Assembly: GCA_963555925.1 (NCBI GenBank)
Contig: CAUVXJ010000056.1
Coordinates: forward strand, 1 to 64,000
Length of the DNA stretch: 64,000 nucleotides
DNA from: Protofrankia sp963555925
Lineage (GTDB): Bacteria > Actinomycetota > Actinomycetes > Frankiales > Frankiaceae
Reading direction: 5' to 3'
The notes beneath the pieces were generated by a model. It was not told the DNA's origin. It worked only from the letters and a program-made list of their open reading frames with translations, and ran no database searches. Positions 27,441 to 35,731 of this stretch are shown one piece after another. Each line of letters opens with the position of its first letter. Positions within the stretch are counted from its first letter, which is position 1. The position numbers and the translations under genes were made by a program.

Positions 27441-27553
27441 ACCCGGCCTCCGGCGGTGCGACAAACCACGATCGCACCCCCTTCGGCCATCCAGCCCGTC
27501 ACCCGGCCTCCGGCGATGCGACAAACCACGATCGCACCCCCTTCGGCCATCCC
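27441..27553. repeat. Two 60-bp direct repeats in the relA leader, each with a hairpin
   Basis: A 53-base segment beginning CACCCGGCCTCCGGCG repeats at 27441 and 27501, period exactly 60, with one mismatch. Copy 1 holds a perfect 7-bp hairpin GGTGCGA/TCGCACC (27456-27462 with 27473-27479, loop of 10). In copy 2 the single mismatch falls in that stem. The repeats sit just upstream of relA in its transcribed direction, so they may be protein-binding sites, a leader structure or a terminator for apt. Confidence 0.85.
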
Positions 27554-27683
27554 TTGCAGGCTAACGCTGCGTCGGTCGTACTCCATCCGCAACCCCAGGC
27601 AGACACAGCTGGATCACATGTAGATCGCAGGGCCTACGGATCAGAGCTGACGTGATCGAATCACCACGACACCACCCGATCCG

Positions 27684-28262
27684 TTACACCTCCATGATCG
27701 ATGAAATCTCGAGGGGCACCAGGCGATCGCGTCCGAGCAGGAACATGATCTCCATCAGCACGGCGAGCCCGACAACCTCGGCACCGGACTGGCGTACCAG
27801 TTCGGCGGCGGCGAGCGCGGTGCCACCGGTGGCGAGGACATCGTCGACGAGCAGGACCCGGTCACCGGGCCTGAAGGCGTCGGTCTGGACCTCCAGCGTG
27901 GCGGTGCCGTACTCCAGGTCATAGGTCCTGCTGATCGTCGCACCGGGAAGCTTGCCCTGCTTGCGTACGGGAACGACACCGACGCCGAGACGGTAGGCAA
28001 CCGGAGCCGCCAGCAGGAAACCACGCGCCTCGACGGCCGCCACGACGGTGGCACCGTGGCCGTCGGCAGTCTCGGCGAGGGCGTCGATGACCACCGCGAA
28101 GGCCGCCGGTGTCATCAGCAGGGGCGTGATGTCCTTGAAGACCACCCCGGGCTTGGGAAAGTCAGGAACGTCTCGAATGTGGGCACGCAGCACGTCCGCG
28201 GCACGACCCGGCACGCCGGTGGAGGTGGCCTCGGTCATCGGAGTTGGTTCGGTGGTCGTCAC
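27684..28262 (-). CDS. apt: Adenine phosphoribosyltransferase
   Basis: A protein of 192 residues with FPKPGVVFKDITPLL near the N-terminus, EARGFLLAAPVAYRLG, and the PRPP-binding motif VLLVDDVLATGGTA. It salvages adenine to AMP using PRPP. The first 15 or so residues are variable and Thr-rich. The GTG start overlaps the secF stop (GTGA), so it is co-transcribed and translationally coupled with secDF, an order common in actinobacteria where apt lies between secDF and rel. Confidence 0.95.
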   Translation of the reverse strand: MTTTEPTPMTEATSTGVPGRAADVLRAHIRDVPDFPKPGVVFKDITPLLMTPAAFAVVIDALAETADGHGATVVAAVEARGFLLAAPVAYRLGVGVVPVRKQGKLPGATISRTYDLEYGTATLEVQTDAFRPGDRVLLVDDVLATGGTALAAAELVRQSGAEVVGLAVLMEIMFLLGRDRLVPLEISSIMEV

Positions 28263-29503
28263 CGCCGCTTTTTACCGCCTGGACGGCCTTTGCGGCCAGA
28301 ACGCCGCGCCTGCGTCGGCCGGCGCGCCGCCCCGGGCCGGCCGGATCGGGCCCCGGCCACGGCAGGTTCACGGTTGCCGAGGGGTTTCTCACGTTCGTCG
28401 TCGGAGAGATCGTCAGCGCCGGTCGGGCCCCGCGTCTGACCGACCTCCATCCCGCGGTCCGATGTCACCACATCGGGATCAGGCGCAGGCATGGTCCCCA
28501 CCCCCGTGGCGACCCGGGGGCCTTTGGTCGACTCGCGCAAGGCCACCGCCCGGGACTTGGCCACTCGCGCATCCAGCGCCCGGACCGCCGGCTCGTTCTT
28601 CTTCAGATCCACCAACAGCGGTGTCGCGACGAACAGCGACGAATAGGTACCCGAAGCGATTCCGACGAACTGGGCGAGGGCAAGATCTTCCAGCGTGCCG
28701 GCGCCCAACAGCCCGGCACCGACGAAGAGCAGCGAACCGACCGGTACCAGCGCGATGAAGGAGGTGTTGAGCGAACGCATCAACGTCTGATTCAACGAGT
28801 CATTGGTGGCCTCGGCATAGGTGCGCCGGCTGGTCGTGCCCATCCCGACGGTGTTCTCCCGGACCCGATCGAAGACCACGACCGTGTCGTAGAGGGAGAA
28901 GCCCAGGATGGTCAGCAAAGCGATCACCGTGGCGGGTGTGACCTGGAAACCGACCAGCGAGTAGATGCCCATGGTGACGACCAGGTCGTGGACGAGCGAC
29001 GCCATGGCGGCGACCGCCATCTTCCACTCGAACCTGACGGATAGATAGATCATCACCAACACCAGGAACACCGCGAGCCCCTGCAGCGCCTTGTTCGTGA
29101 TGGTCGATCCCCAGGACGCGCCGACCGTCGAGATGTCGATGGCGGTATCGGTGAGGGCGAACCGTTGCTCGATGGCGGTCTGGAGCTGAGCGGTCTGCAC
29201 GTCGGTCAACGACGGGGTCTGTACCCGTATCTGGTGCGAGGTCTCCAGCTCCTGGATCACGGCGTCGGCGGGGTTGACACCGGCCGTGGACAGTGCAGCC
29301 TGCGCCTCCGCGACCGGCCGGCCGCCGGCGGGAAACTGGAACAGCGCCCCGCCCTTGAAGTCGATCCCGAGCGAGAAACCCCGGATTGCCATACTGGCGA
29401 TGCAGATCGTCAGGACCACGGCGGAGGCGAGGTACCAGACCTTGCGCCGGCCGACGAAGTCGACGTCGAACTCGCTGCGGTAGAGCCTCCTGGCCCAGGA
29501 CAC
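28259..29503 (-). CDS. secF: Protein translocase subunit SecF
   Basis: A protein of 414 residues. A first membrane helix is followed by the D1-like motif GIDFKGGALFQF, a periplasmic domain, and five more helices with LVHDLVVTMGIYSL, FSLYDTVVVFDRVREN and the usual C-terminal pair. The last 90 or so residues are a cytoplasmic basic tail rich in Arg/Gly/Lys, longer than in most SecF proteins. With SecD and YajC it uses the proton gradient to pull secreted proteins through SecYEG. The GTG start follows GGAGGAG, which also contains the secD stop. Confidence 0.96.
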   Translation of the reverse strand: MSWARRLYRSEFDVDFVGRRKVWYLASAVVLTICIASMAIRGFSLGIDFKGGALFQFPAGGRPVAEAQAALSTAGVNPADAVIQELETSHQIRVQTPSLTDVQTAQLQTAIEQRFALTDTAIDISTVGASWGSTITNKALQGLAVFLVLVMIYLSVRFEWKMAVAAMASLVHDLVVTMGIYSLVGFQVTPATVIALLTILGFSLYDTVVVFDRVRENTVGMGTTSRRTYAEATNDSLNQTLMRSLNTSFIALVPVGSLLFVGAGLLGAGTLEDLALAQFVGIASGTYSSLFVATPLLVDLKKNEPAVRALDARVAKSRAVALRESTKGPRVATGVGTMPAPDPDVVTSDRGMEVGQTRGPTGADDLSDDEREKPLGNREPAVAGARSGRPGAARRPTQARRSGRKGRPGGKKRR

Positions 29504-29505
29504 CT

Positions 29506-31491
29506 CTACTCCTCCTGTCCCGCGCCGGCCGGACGCGACCGTGACGACGGTGAATCGGACGATCGCGAATCAGCTGGACGCGCACCCGCCTTGGGCTGGG
29601 CGACCGAGGACCGCCCGCTCTTTGTCAGGCGCGCCGGTGCTGGCGGCCTGTCACGGCCGGTACCGGGGATTGCCCTCGCACCGACTGCTGAGACTGTGAG
29701 GCCGGAGAAACGGCTGGTCGCGAAGAACGGCATGCGGACGAGCAGGGAGACAACCGGTTTAGTGAAGATGAACATGATCAGAATGTCGATCAGCGTTGAC
29801 AGCCCGAGCGTGAACGCGAATCCCCGGACGGACCCGACCGACAGAACGTACAGCACCGCGGCGGCAAGGAAGGAGACCGTGTCCGCGGACAACATGGTCC
29901 GCCGGGCTGACGGCCATGCCCGGTCGACCGCCACGCGCACGCTGCGGTGGGCGCGGACCTCATCCTTGATGCGCTCGAAATAGACAACGAAGGAGTCCGC
30001 GGTGACGCCGATGGCGACGATCAGACCGGCGATTCCGGCCAGGGTCAACGTAAATCCGATCCACCGGCCGAGCAGCGCCACCGCGGCGTAGACAAGCAGT
30101 CCGCTCACCGCCAGCGAGCTGATCACCACAATCCCGAGTGCCCGGTAGTACAGGAACGAGTACAGGACGACCAGCAGCAGACCGATGGCACCGGCCAACA
30201 GGCCGGCCTTGAGTGAATCCTTGCCCAGGGTCGGGGATACCGACTCCGCGCTGGACTGCTCGAATGCCAGGGGCAGGGCGCCGTAGCGCAGCACATTGGC
30301 AAGATCCTGAGCGCTGGACTGCGTGAACGACCCCGATATCTGTGCGTCACCGGCGATGCGGTCATTGGTGCTCGGAGCGGACTGAACCACGCCGTCGAGA
30401 ACGATCGCCACCTGTTTGCCGATGGTCTCCTCGGTCAACTTGGTGAACTTCGCCTGCCCGCTGCCGGTAAAGCTGACGTTGACGACCCACTGTCCCGTGC
30501 TCACCGAGGTGGCACCGCCGGAACTGGCCAGTCCCGCCGTCGCCGATTTCACGTCGGTTCCCACCACCTCGGCGGGCATGAGCAGGTATTTGGTCACGCC
30601 CTCACGATCGCAGGCGGCAACCCAGTCGGACGGCTTCTCGGTACTCGCCGTCCGGCGGTGTGCATCCGACGGAGCACAGGTCAGTGCTTCGAACGCGCTG
30701 ATGACCTCCGCTGGTGGCGTGGCACCGGCGGCGGCCTGCGCGGCCTGGTCCGTCGCCGCCGGCGGCGAGGACGACGCGGCGGGCGCTGGCGAGCCCGTCG
30801 TGGCAGCCTGCGTCGCAGGGGCCTGCGTGGTGGCGGCCTGCGTGGTGGCGGCCTGCGCGAGCAGGCCGCTGCTCACGACATCCGATCGACTGGTTGTGGA
30901 CACAGACGGCTTCGGCGTGGCCCCGGACGTCCCTGAAGGCGACGTGCCGGGAGATGACGCAGCGGGAGGCGAGGTGGCGGCCGGACCTCCGGATGAGGTT
31001 GCGGCGGGAGCCGGCGTCGGTGTACCGCTCTGACCCGGGGCTGGGGCCGATGTCGGCGCCGGTGCGGGCGCCGCAGCCGCGGGTGCTGAGGTGGCGACCT
31101 GGCGGAAACGCAGCTCCGCCGTCTGGCCCACCAGTGCGACGACATCGTTGCGTCCGCGGCCGGGGACCGAAATCTCGATCTGCGTGCTATTCCGCTTGAC
31201 CTCGGCCTCGGCGACGCCGAGACCGTTGACGCGCTCGCGAATGATGTCGACGGCCTTGTCGACGGCCCCGCTGTCCACACCCCTGCCCGCTTCGGTCGAC
31301 CTGGGCGTGAGAATCACGCTGGTGCCGCCCTGCAGGTCAAGCCCGAGCTTCGGCGTCCAGGTTCCCGTCAGGGCCATGACCCCGTAGAGCAACACCAGAA
31401 GGCCGGAAAGGACCCCGATCCGGGACCAGGCGGGGCGCGTGGCCTTACGCCGTGGCCCTGACCCTTGTGCCAACGGATGTCCCTTCGTCAC
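29506..31491 (-). CDS. secD: Protein translocase subunit SecD with a large Ala/Pro/Thr-rich insertion
   Basis: A protein of 661 residues. The first helix leads to LGLDLQGGTSVILTP, a periplasmic P1 region, and a C-terminal six-helix domain (VVLYSFLYYRALGI, then GVTADSFVVYFERIKDE). Between the first beta segment (ELRFRQVA, near 133) and VISAFEALTC (near 265) lies an insertion of about 130 residues made of Ala, Pro, Thr and Ser, partly built from repeated AATTQ units; at DNA level, 15-bp units repeat near 30820-30860. The insertion falls in the extracytoplasmic domain and should be disordered. Function in secretion is otherwise standard. Confidence 0.95.
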   Translation of the reverse strand: MTKGHPLAQGSGPRRKATRPAWSRIGVLSGLLVLLYGVMALTGTWTPKLGLDLQGGTSVILTPRSTEAGRGVDSGAVDKAVDIIRERVNGLGVAEAEVKRNSTQIEISVPGRGRNDVVALVGQTAELRFRQVATSAPAAAAPAPAPTSAPAPGQSGTPTPAPAATSSGGPAATSPPAASSPGTSPSGTSGATPKPSVSTTSRSDVVSSGLLAQAATTQAATTQAPATQAATTGSPAPAASSSPPAATDQAAQAAAGATPPAEVISAFEALTCAPSDAHRRTASTEKPSDWVAACDREGVTKYLLMPAEVVGTDVKSATAGLASSGGATSVSTGQWVVNVSFTGSGQAKFTKLTEETIGKQVAIVLDGVVQSAPSTNDRIAGDAQISGSFTQSSAQDLANVLRYGALPLAFEQSSAESVSPTLGKDSLKAGLLAGAIGLLLVVLYSFLYYRALGIVVISSLAVSGLLVYAAVALLGRWIGFTLTLAGIAGLIVAIGVTADSFVVYFERIKDEVRAHRSVRVAVDRAWPSARRTMLSADTVSFLAAAVLYVLSVGSVRGFAFTLGLSTLIDILIMFIFTKPVVSLLVRMPFFATSRFSGLTVSAVGARAIPGTGRDRPPAPARLTKSGRSSVAQPKAGARPADSRSSDSPSSRSRPAGAGQEE

Positions 31492-31845
31492 GCGCCGGTG
31501 CGCTCATTTCACTGCGTGTTCCAGTGCTTACGTCGGTGCTCACGTAGCTGCTTACGTCAGTGTTCATGTCAGTGCTCATGTCAGTGCTCATGTCGCTGTC
31601 CGGTGGACCAATCGGCCCACCACCGGCGGCCCCGGATCCGTCGGAACCGCTGGCAACGCACAGCGGACCATGTTCGCTCCGCCTGCGACCGACCCAGATA
31701 ACGATGGTCGAGACAACGATGCCAGCCGCGCCCAAGGTATCGGAACGACTGTCAAGCTGGATGCGTTCCTCTGCCCCGTTCAGGTTGCGCCTTTTTTAGA
31801 TCTTCTGTCCGACCCGCTCGGACGGTGTCGGATCAGGGAACCGAC
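31492..31845. other. yajC-secD gap with 12-bp repeats and a doubtful small frame
   Basis: Three 12-bp units (GTCAGTGYTCAT, 31556-31591) plus degenerate neighbours lie just before secD. On the minus strand a 96-codon TTG frame (31735-31445) would encode one hydrophobic helix followed by repeated MSTD units. It overlaps secD by 47 bases and lacks a well-placed ribosome binding site, so I do not call it a gene. Confidence 0.4.
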
Positions 31846-32415
31846 CTACCCGCCGGGCGCGTCCTGCTTGCCCGAGCCTGGGGCGGTCCCGCTCCCCGAC
31901 GTGCCCCCGCTCCCGGGCGAGTCGCTTCTGGTCACGTCCCTCTTGGCCACGTCCGCCGTGCCCAGGTCCGTCTTGGTCAGGTCCGTCTTGGTCAGGTCGA
32001 TGTGTGAGTCGGCCGAACCGTCGTCGTCAACCCCGGGGTCCCCCGTCGTGAGGTGATGATCCGAGTGATCATCGGCCGCCTCGTCATCGGGCGGCGTGTC
32101 GTCGTCCGGTGCGGAGACAACCTTGGCGATCGCCGCACGCGAGAATCGGCACACGACGTCCGGCGCGACCTCCAGCAGCACGTCACCCTCGTCGACCTCG
32201 ACCACCGTCGCGTAGAGCCCGGCCGTGGTCACCACCAGGGTGCCCGGCGCAAGCGAGGCCAGCGTCTCCTGGTGCGCCCGCTGGCGGCGCCGCTGGGTCG
32301 AGAAAAAGAAGAAGACAAGCACCACAATCAGGATCAACGGCAGAAAACCGCCGATCCCGCTACCGCCACTAGTCTGGGCCACCGTCTCGGCGGCCACCAT
32401 TGCCTGCACGTCCAC
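31846..32415 (-). CDS. yajC: Sec accessory membrane protein YajC
   Basis: About 189 residues, roughly twice the usual YajC. The core is typical: one membrane helix (LPLILIVVLVFFFFS), then RRRQRAHQETLASLAPGT, VVTTAGLYATVVEVD and CRFSRAAIAKVV. The remaining 100 residues form an acidic Asp-rich tail with DLTKTDLTKTDL repeats, encoded by 15-bp tandem units (31964-31993). YajC associates with SecDF, here encoded next. A GTG start at 32409 fits the GGGAGG ribosome binding site slightly better than 32415. Confidence 0.9.
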   Translation of the reverse strand: MDVQAMVAAETVAQTSGGSGIGGFLPLILIVVLVFFFFSTQRRRQRAHQETLASLAPGTLVVTTAGLYATVVEVDEGDVLLEVAPDVVCRFSRAAIAKVVSAPDDDTPPDDEAADDHSDHHLTTGDPGVDDDGSADSHIDLTKTDLTKTDLGTADVAKRDVTRSDSPGSGGTSGSGTAPGSGKQDAPGG

Positions 32416-32488
32416 GTCCTCCCTGTAGTGCGGCCGATGCTACGTACCGACCGCGGGCTCGTGGCGCGCAGGCCCCCTCTTGCCAGGC

Positions 32489-32511
32489 GTCCCTATTGCC
32501 GGGCGCTCTTA
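32489..32511 (-). repeat. TAAGAGCG dispersed repeat, copy 2 (supplies the ruvB stop)
   Basis: Read on the minus strand the core is TAAGAGCG, C, CCGGCA, ATAGGGAC, the exact consensus. Its TAA (32511-32509) is the ruvB stop codon. The similarity ends after the core. Confidence 0.85.
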
Positions 32512-33552
32512 TCGCGGGACCTGGGAACGTCCCAGCGCATCGTCAAGCGGATCAAGACCGAGATGAGTGAACGCGGCCGGGGTGGCGATCCGCCCGCGGG
32601 GGGTCCGGGCCAGCAGACCCGCACGGACCAGGAACGGCTCGGCGACCTCCTCGACCGTGTCGGGCTCCTCCCCCACGGCGACCGCCAGGGTGGTCAGGCC
32701 CACCGGACCGCCGCCGAAGCGGCGTACCAGGGCCTCCAACACGGCCCGGTCGAGCCGGTCCAAGCCGAGCGCGTCCACATCGTAGACGCGCAGGGCGGCG
32801 CGGGCGACCTCGCGCGTGACGATTCCGTCCGCCCGCACCTCTGCGTAGTCACGGACCCGGCGCAGCAGCCGGTTGGCGATCCGCGGCGTCCCTCGCGACC
32901 GCCCGGCGACCTCGGTGGCGCCGTCGCCGGTGAGACGCACCCCTAGCAACCCGGCCGAGCGGGTAAGCACACTGGTCAGCTCGTCGGGATCGTAGAAGTC
33001 CATGTGTGCGGTGAAGCCGAACCGATCACGCAGCGGACCGGTGAGAAGACCTGACCGGGTGGTCGCGCCGACCAGGGTGAACGGCGCGAGGTCGAGCGGG
33101 ATAGCGGTCGCGCCGGGGCCCTTACCGAGCACCACGTCGACCCGGAAGTCCTCCATCGCGGCGTAGAGCAGTTCCTCCGCGGGGCGGGCGATCCGGTGGA
33201 TCTCGTCCAGGAACAGCACGTCGCCCGGAGCGAGCGCGGTGAGGATCGCGACGAGATCTCCCGCGCGTTCGACCGCCGGACCGCTGGTCATCCGCAACGG
33301 GACCGACAGCTCCCGTGCGATGATCATCGCCAGGCTGGTCTTGCCCAACCCGGGTGGCCCGGACAACAGGACGTGGTCGGGCGGACGGGCGCGGGCCCGC
33401 GCCCCTTCCAGCATGATCGTAAGTTGCTCGCGGACCTTCTGCTGGCCGATGAACTCCGCCAGGCTCCCCGGCCGCAGACCGGCCTCGAACGCCTGCTCCT
33501 CCGGCTCAGCCACCGGCGAGACCAGACCCTCGGCATCCACGGGCTGCATCAC
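32509..33552 (-). CDS. ruvB: Holliday junction branch migration ATPase RuvB
   Basis: A protein of 347 residues with FIGQQKVREQL, Walker A GPPGLGKTS, Walker B LFLDEIHR, the sensor GATTRSG, the arginine-finger region GPLRDRFG, and the winged-helix C-terminus with GLTTLAVAVGEE. Hexameric RuvB drives branch migration with RuvA. The start overlaps the ruvA stop (GTGATG: either GTG 33552 or ATG 33549). The last codon runs directly into a TAAGAGCG repeat that supplies the stop. Confidence 0.97.
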   Translation of the reverse strand: MMQPVDAEGLVSPVAEPEEQAFEAGLRPGSLAEFIGQQKVREQLTIMLEGARARARPPDHVLLSGPPGLGKTSLAMIIARELSVPLRMTSGPAVERAGDLVAILTALAPGDVLFLDEIHRIARPAEELLYAAMEDFRVDVVLGKGPGATAIPLDLAPFTLVGATTRSGLLTGPLRDRFGFTAHMDFYDPDELTSVLTRSAGLLGVRLTGDGATEVAGRSRGTPRIANRLLRRVRDYAEVRADGIVTREVARAALRVYDVDALGLDRLDRAVLEALVRRFGGGPVGLTTLAVAVGEEPDTVEEVAEPFLVRAGLLARTPRGRIATPAAFTHLGLDPLDDALGRSQVPR

Positions 33553-34238
33553 CGGGGCCGCAGGGCAGCCAGCGTCCGGCGCAGCAGCAGAGCTACCGTG
33601 TCCGGCGCCTGATCGTCACCAACAGCGACAGCGTCACCCGAGCCGTTGTCGCTGGCGCGCACTGTGGTCAGCGCGTCCTCGGCCTCACGCGCGGTGTAGC
33701 CGAGCCCGAGCAGCGCGAGACGGACCTGTTCGGCAACGGCGACCCGGGGTCTGTCCTGCGCCGCCGACGGACCGCCGCCCACGCCGGCATCGCTGTCCGC
33801 GTCGGCGTTCCCACCCCGGGCCACGGGCACCGACATCGGCGCTGCGAGGCGGTCCTTGAGATCGAGGACGATGCGCTGCGCACCCTTGCGGCCGATGCCG
33901 GGCACCTTGGTCAGAGCGGCCAGATCCTCAGCCGCGACCGCGCGGCGCACGCCGTCGGGGCTGTGCACGCCGAGGACGGCCTGGGCGAGCCGGGGACCGA
34001 CCCCGGATGCGCTCTGCAGGGTTTCGAAGACGTCACGTTCGTCGGCATCGGCGAACCCGTAGAGAGTGAGCTCGGTCTCCCGAACAACCAGGGTGGTGGC
34101 CAGGCGTGCATCCTGGCCTACCCGCAGCCGTGACAGCGTCGCGGGGGTGCACTGCACGAGCAGCCCGACCCCACCGACCTCGACGACGGCTGCCTCGGGT
34201 GACAAGGCTGCGACCGTGCCCGAAACAGAAGCGATCAT
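33549..34238 (-). CDS. ruvA: Holliday junction DNA-binding protein RuvA
   Basis: About 229 residues: an N-terminal OB fold (MIASVSGTVAAL), paired helix-hairpin-helix motifs (LQSASGVGPRLAQAVLG, then LTKVPGIGRKGAQRIVLDLK), a flexible Asp/Gly linker, and the C-terminal RuvB-binding domain (LLGLGYTAREAEDAL). ATG 34238 is chosen because AAAGGAG lies upstream and the ATG overlaps the ruvC stop as ATGA; a longer frame to 34325 lies inside ruvC. Confidence 0.95.
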   Translation of the reverse strand: MIASVSGTVAALSPEAAVVEVGGVGLLVQCTPATLSRLRVGQDARLATTLVVRETELTLYGFADADERDVFETLQSASGVGPRLAQAVLGVHSPDGVRRAVAAEDLAALTKVPGIGRKGAQRIVLDLKDRLAAPMSVPVARGGNADADSDAGVGGGPSAAQDRPRVAVAEQVRLALLGLGYTAREAEDALTTVRASDNGSGDAVAVGDDQAPDTVALLLRRTLAALRPR

Positions 34239-34774
34239 CGACCGGTCTCCTTTCGGGCGCTCTGGCCGCCGTGGGCCGCCGCCGCCGCCATCCTGGCCAG
34301 CGCCGGGCCACGCCACAGGTGACACAGGGCCAGAGCCAGGGCGTCCGCCGCATCGGCCGGACGCGGCGGATCGGGCAACCTCAGCAGGCGGCTCACCATG
34401 AACGCCACCTGAGCTTTGTCCGCCCGGCCGCTACCGCTGACCGCGGCCTTCACCTCGCTGGGCGTGTACAACGCCACCGGTAGGCCCCGCCGGGCCGCGG
34501 TGACGATGGCCACCGCCCCGGCCTGCGCCGTACCCATGACCGTCCGGACGTTGGCCTGACTGAACACCCGCTCGACCGCGACCGCATCGGGGTTGTGCCG
34601 ACCGATCCATTCATCCAGGCCCTGCTCAAGTGCCCACAGTCGGGCTGCGACGTCGTCGGTGGCCGGCGTGCGCAGCACGCCGACCGCAATCAGCGAGGCG
34701 TTCCGGCCGGGGCCGCCGTCAACCACACCGAGACCGCAGCGCGTGAGCCCCGGATCGACACCGAGCACCAGCAC
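34235..34774 (-). CDS. ruvC: Holliday junction resolvase RuvC
   Basis: A protein of 179 residues. Catalytic acidic residues appear in LGVDPGLTRCG (Asp7), AVERVFSQAN (Glu near 68) and the C-terminal DPPRPADAADALALALCH. It is a metal-dependent endonuclease that resolves Holliday junctions. It begins the ruvCAB operon, about 200 bases downstream of yebC. The Lys/Glu-rich end overlaps ruvA by four bases. Confidence 0.96.
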   Translation of the reverse strand: MLVLGVDPGLTRCGLGVVDGGPGRNASLIAVGVLRTPATDDVAARLWALEQGLDEWIGRHNPDAVAVERVFSQANVRTVMGTAQAGAVAIVTAARRGLPVALYTPSEVKAAVSGSGRADKAQVAFMVSRLLRLPDPPRPADAADALALALCHLWRGPALARMAAAAAHGGQSARKETGR

Positions 34775-34975
34775 CAGCGCCCTCCCGCTTGCTGGTCCGC
34801 GGACCAGCCGTCCTGAATCCTGACTTCAGCTACCGTCGACCATTGTGGCCCCGGGACGGTTCGCCACGGTCGCGACACGCGCGAACGTCCGTTCGAATCT
34901 TGAAACGTCAAAACAGACCTGGAAACCAGGGCATCGCACAGCGCAAGGTGGCCGGCAGCCGGCGAGGACTACCCG

Positions 34976-35731
34976 TCAGGCCGACACCAGCTCCATGATC
35001 TCATCCGAGATATCAGCGTTGAACCAGACATTCTGGACGTCGTCGAGATCCTCCACCGCCTCAACGAGCTTGAGGACCTTGCGGGCGGATTCCTCGTCCA
35101 ACGGCACGCTGACGCTCGGCAGCCACGACAGGTCCGCAGTCGAAACCGCGAGCGCGGCGCCCAGCACGGCGACCCGTACCGCGTTGAGGTCCGTCGCCTC
35201 GGACACGACCTCGAAGGCGTCACCCAGGTCGTTGACCTCCTCAGCACCGGCGTCGAGAACGGCGATCAGGACGTCGTCCTCGCTCAGGCCGGGCGTCTTG
35301 GGGACCAGGACCACACCCTTGCGATTGAACAGGTACGAGACCGAACCGGGGTCCGCAACGGTGCCACCGTTGCGGGTGATCGCGACCCGGACGTCGGAGG
35401 CGGCCCGGTTGCGGTTGTCGGTGAGGCACTCGACCAGGACGGCCACACCGCTGGGCCCGTACGCCTCGTAGGTGATCTCCTCGTAGTTGACGCCGCCGGC
35501 GAGCTCTCCCGAGCCCCGCTTGACGGCCCGGTCGATGTTGTCGTTCGGCACCGACTGCGACTTGGCCTTGGCGATGGCGTCGGCCAATGTCGGGTTGCCA
35601 GCCGGGTCTCCACCACCGGTCTTCGCCGCCACTTCGACCGATTTGATCAGTTTTGCGAACAGCTTGCCGCGGCGTGCATCAACGACTGCCTTCTTGTGCT
35701 TCGTGGTCGCCCACTTGGAGTGACCGCTCAT
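34976..35731 (-). CDS. yebC: YebC/PmpR-family protein
   Basis: A protein of 251 residues that opens with the family signature SGHSKWATTKHKKAVVDA. It continues with LFAKLIKSVEVAAK, IDRAVKRGSGE, YEAYGPSGVAVLVEC and the acidic third domain. Proteins of this family were described as transcription regulators and, more recently, as translation factors that relieve stalling at proline runs. The position between pdxST and ruvCAB is conserved in actinobacteria. The start overlaps the pdxT stop by four bases. Confidence 0.96.
   Translation of the reverse strand: MSGHSKWATTKHKKAVVDARRGKLFAKLIKSVEVAAKTGGGDPAGNPTLADAIAKAKSQSVPNDNIDRAVKRGSGELAGGVNYEEITYEAYGPSGVAVLVECLTDNRNRAASDVRVAITRNGGTVADPGSVSYLFNRKGVVLVPKTPGLSEDDVLIAVLDAGAEEVNDLGDAFEVVSEATDLNAVRVAVLGAALAVSTADLSWLPSVSVPLDEESARKVLKLVEAVEDLDDVQNVWFNADISDEIMELVSA

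Noticed and set aside
31445..31735. A 96-codon frame (TTG start) between yajC and secD with one hydrophobic helix
   Set aside because: It overlaps secD, has no well-placed ribosome binding site, and most of it is translated slippage repeats. Kept only as a note.
6452..31810. GATCTTCTGTCC shared by the gap at 6452 and the gap at 31799
   Set aside because: A 12-base match between two sites is expected by chance many times in 64 kb, and the flanks do not extend the similarity.
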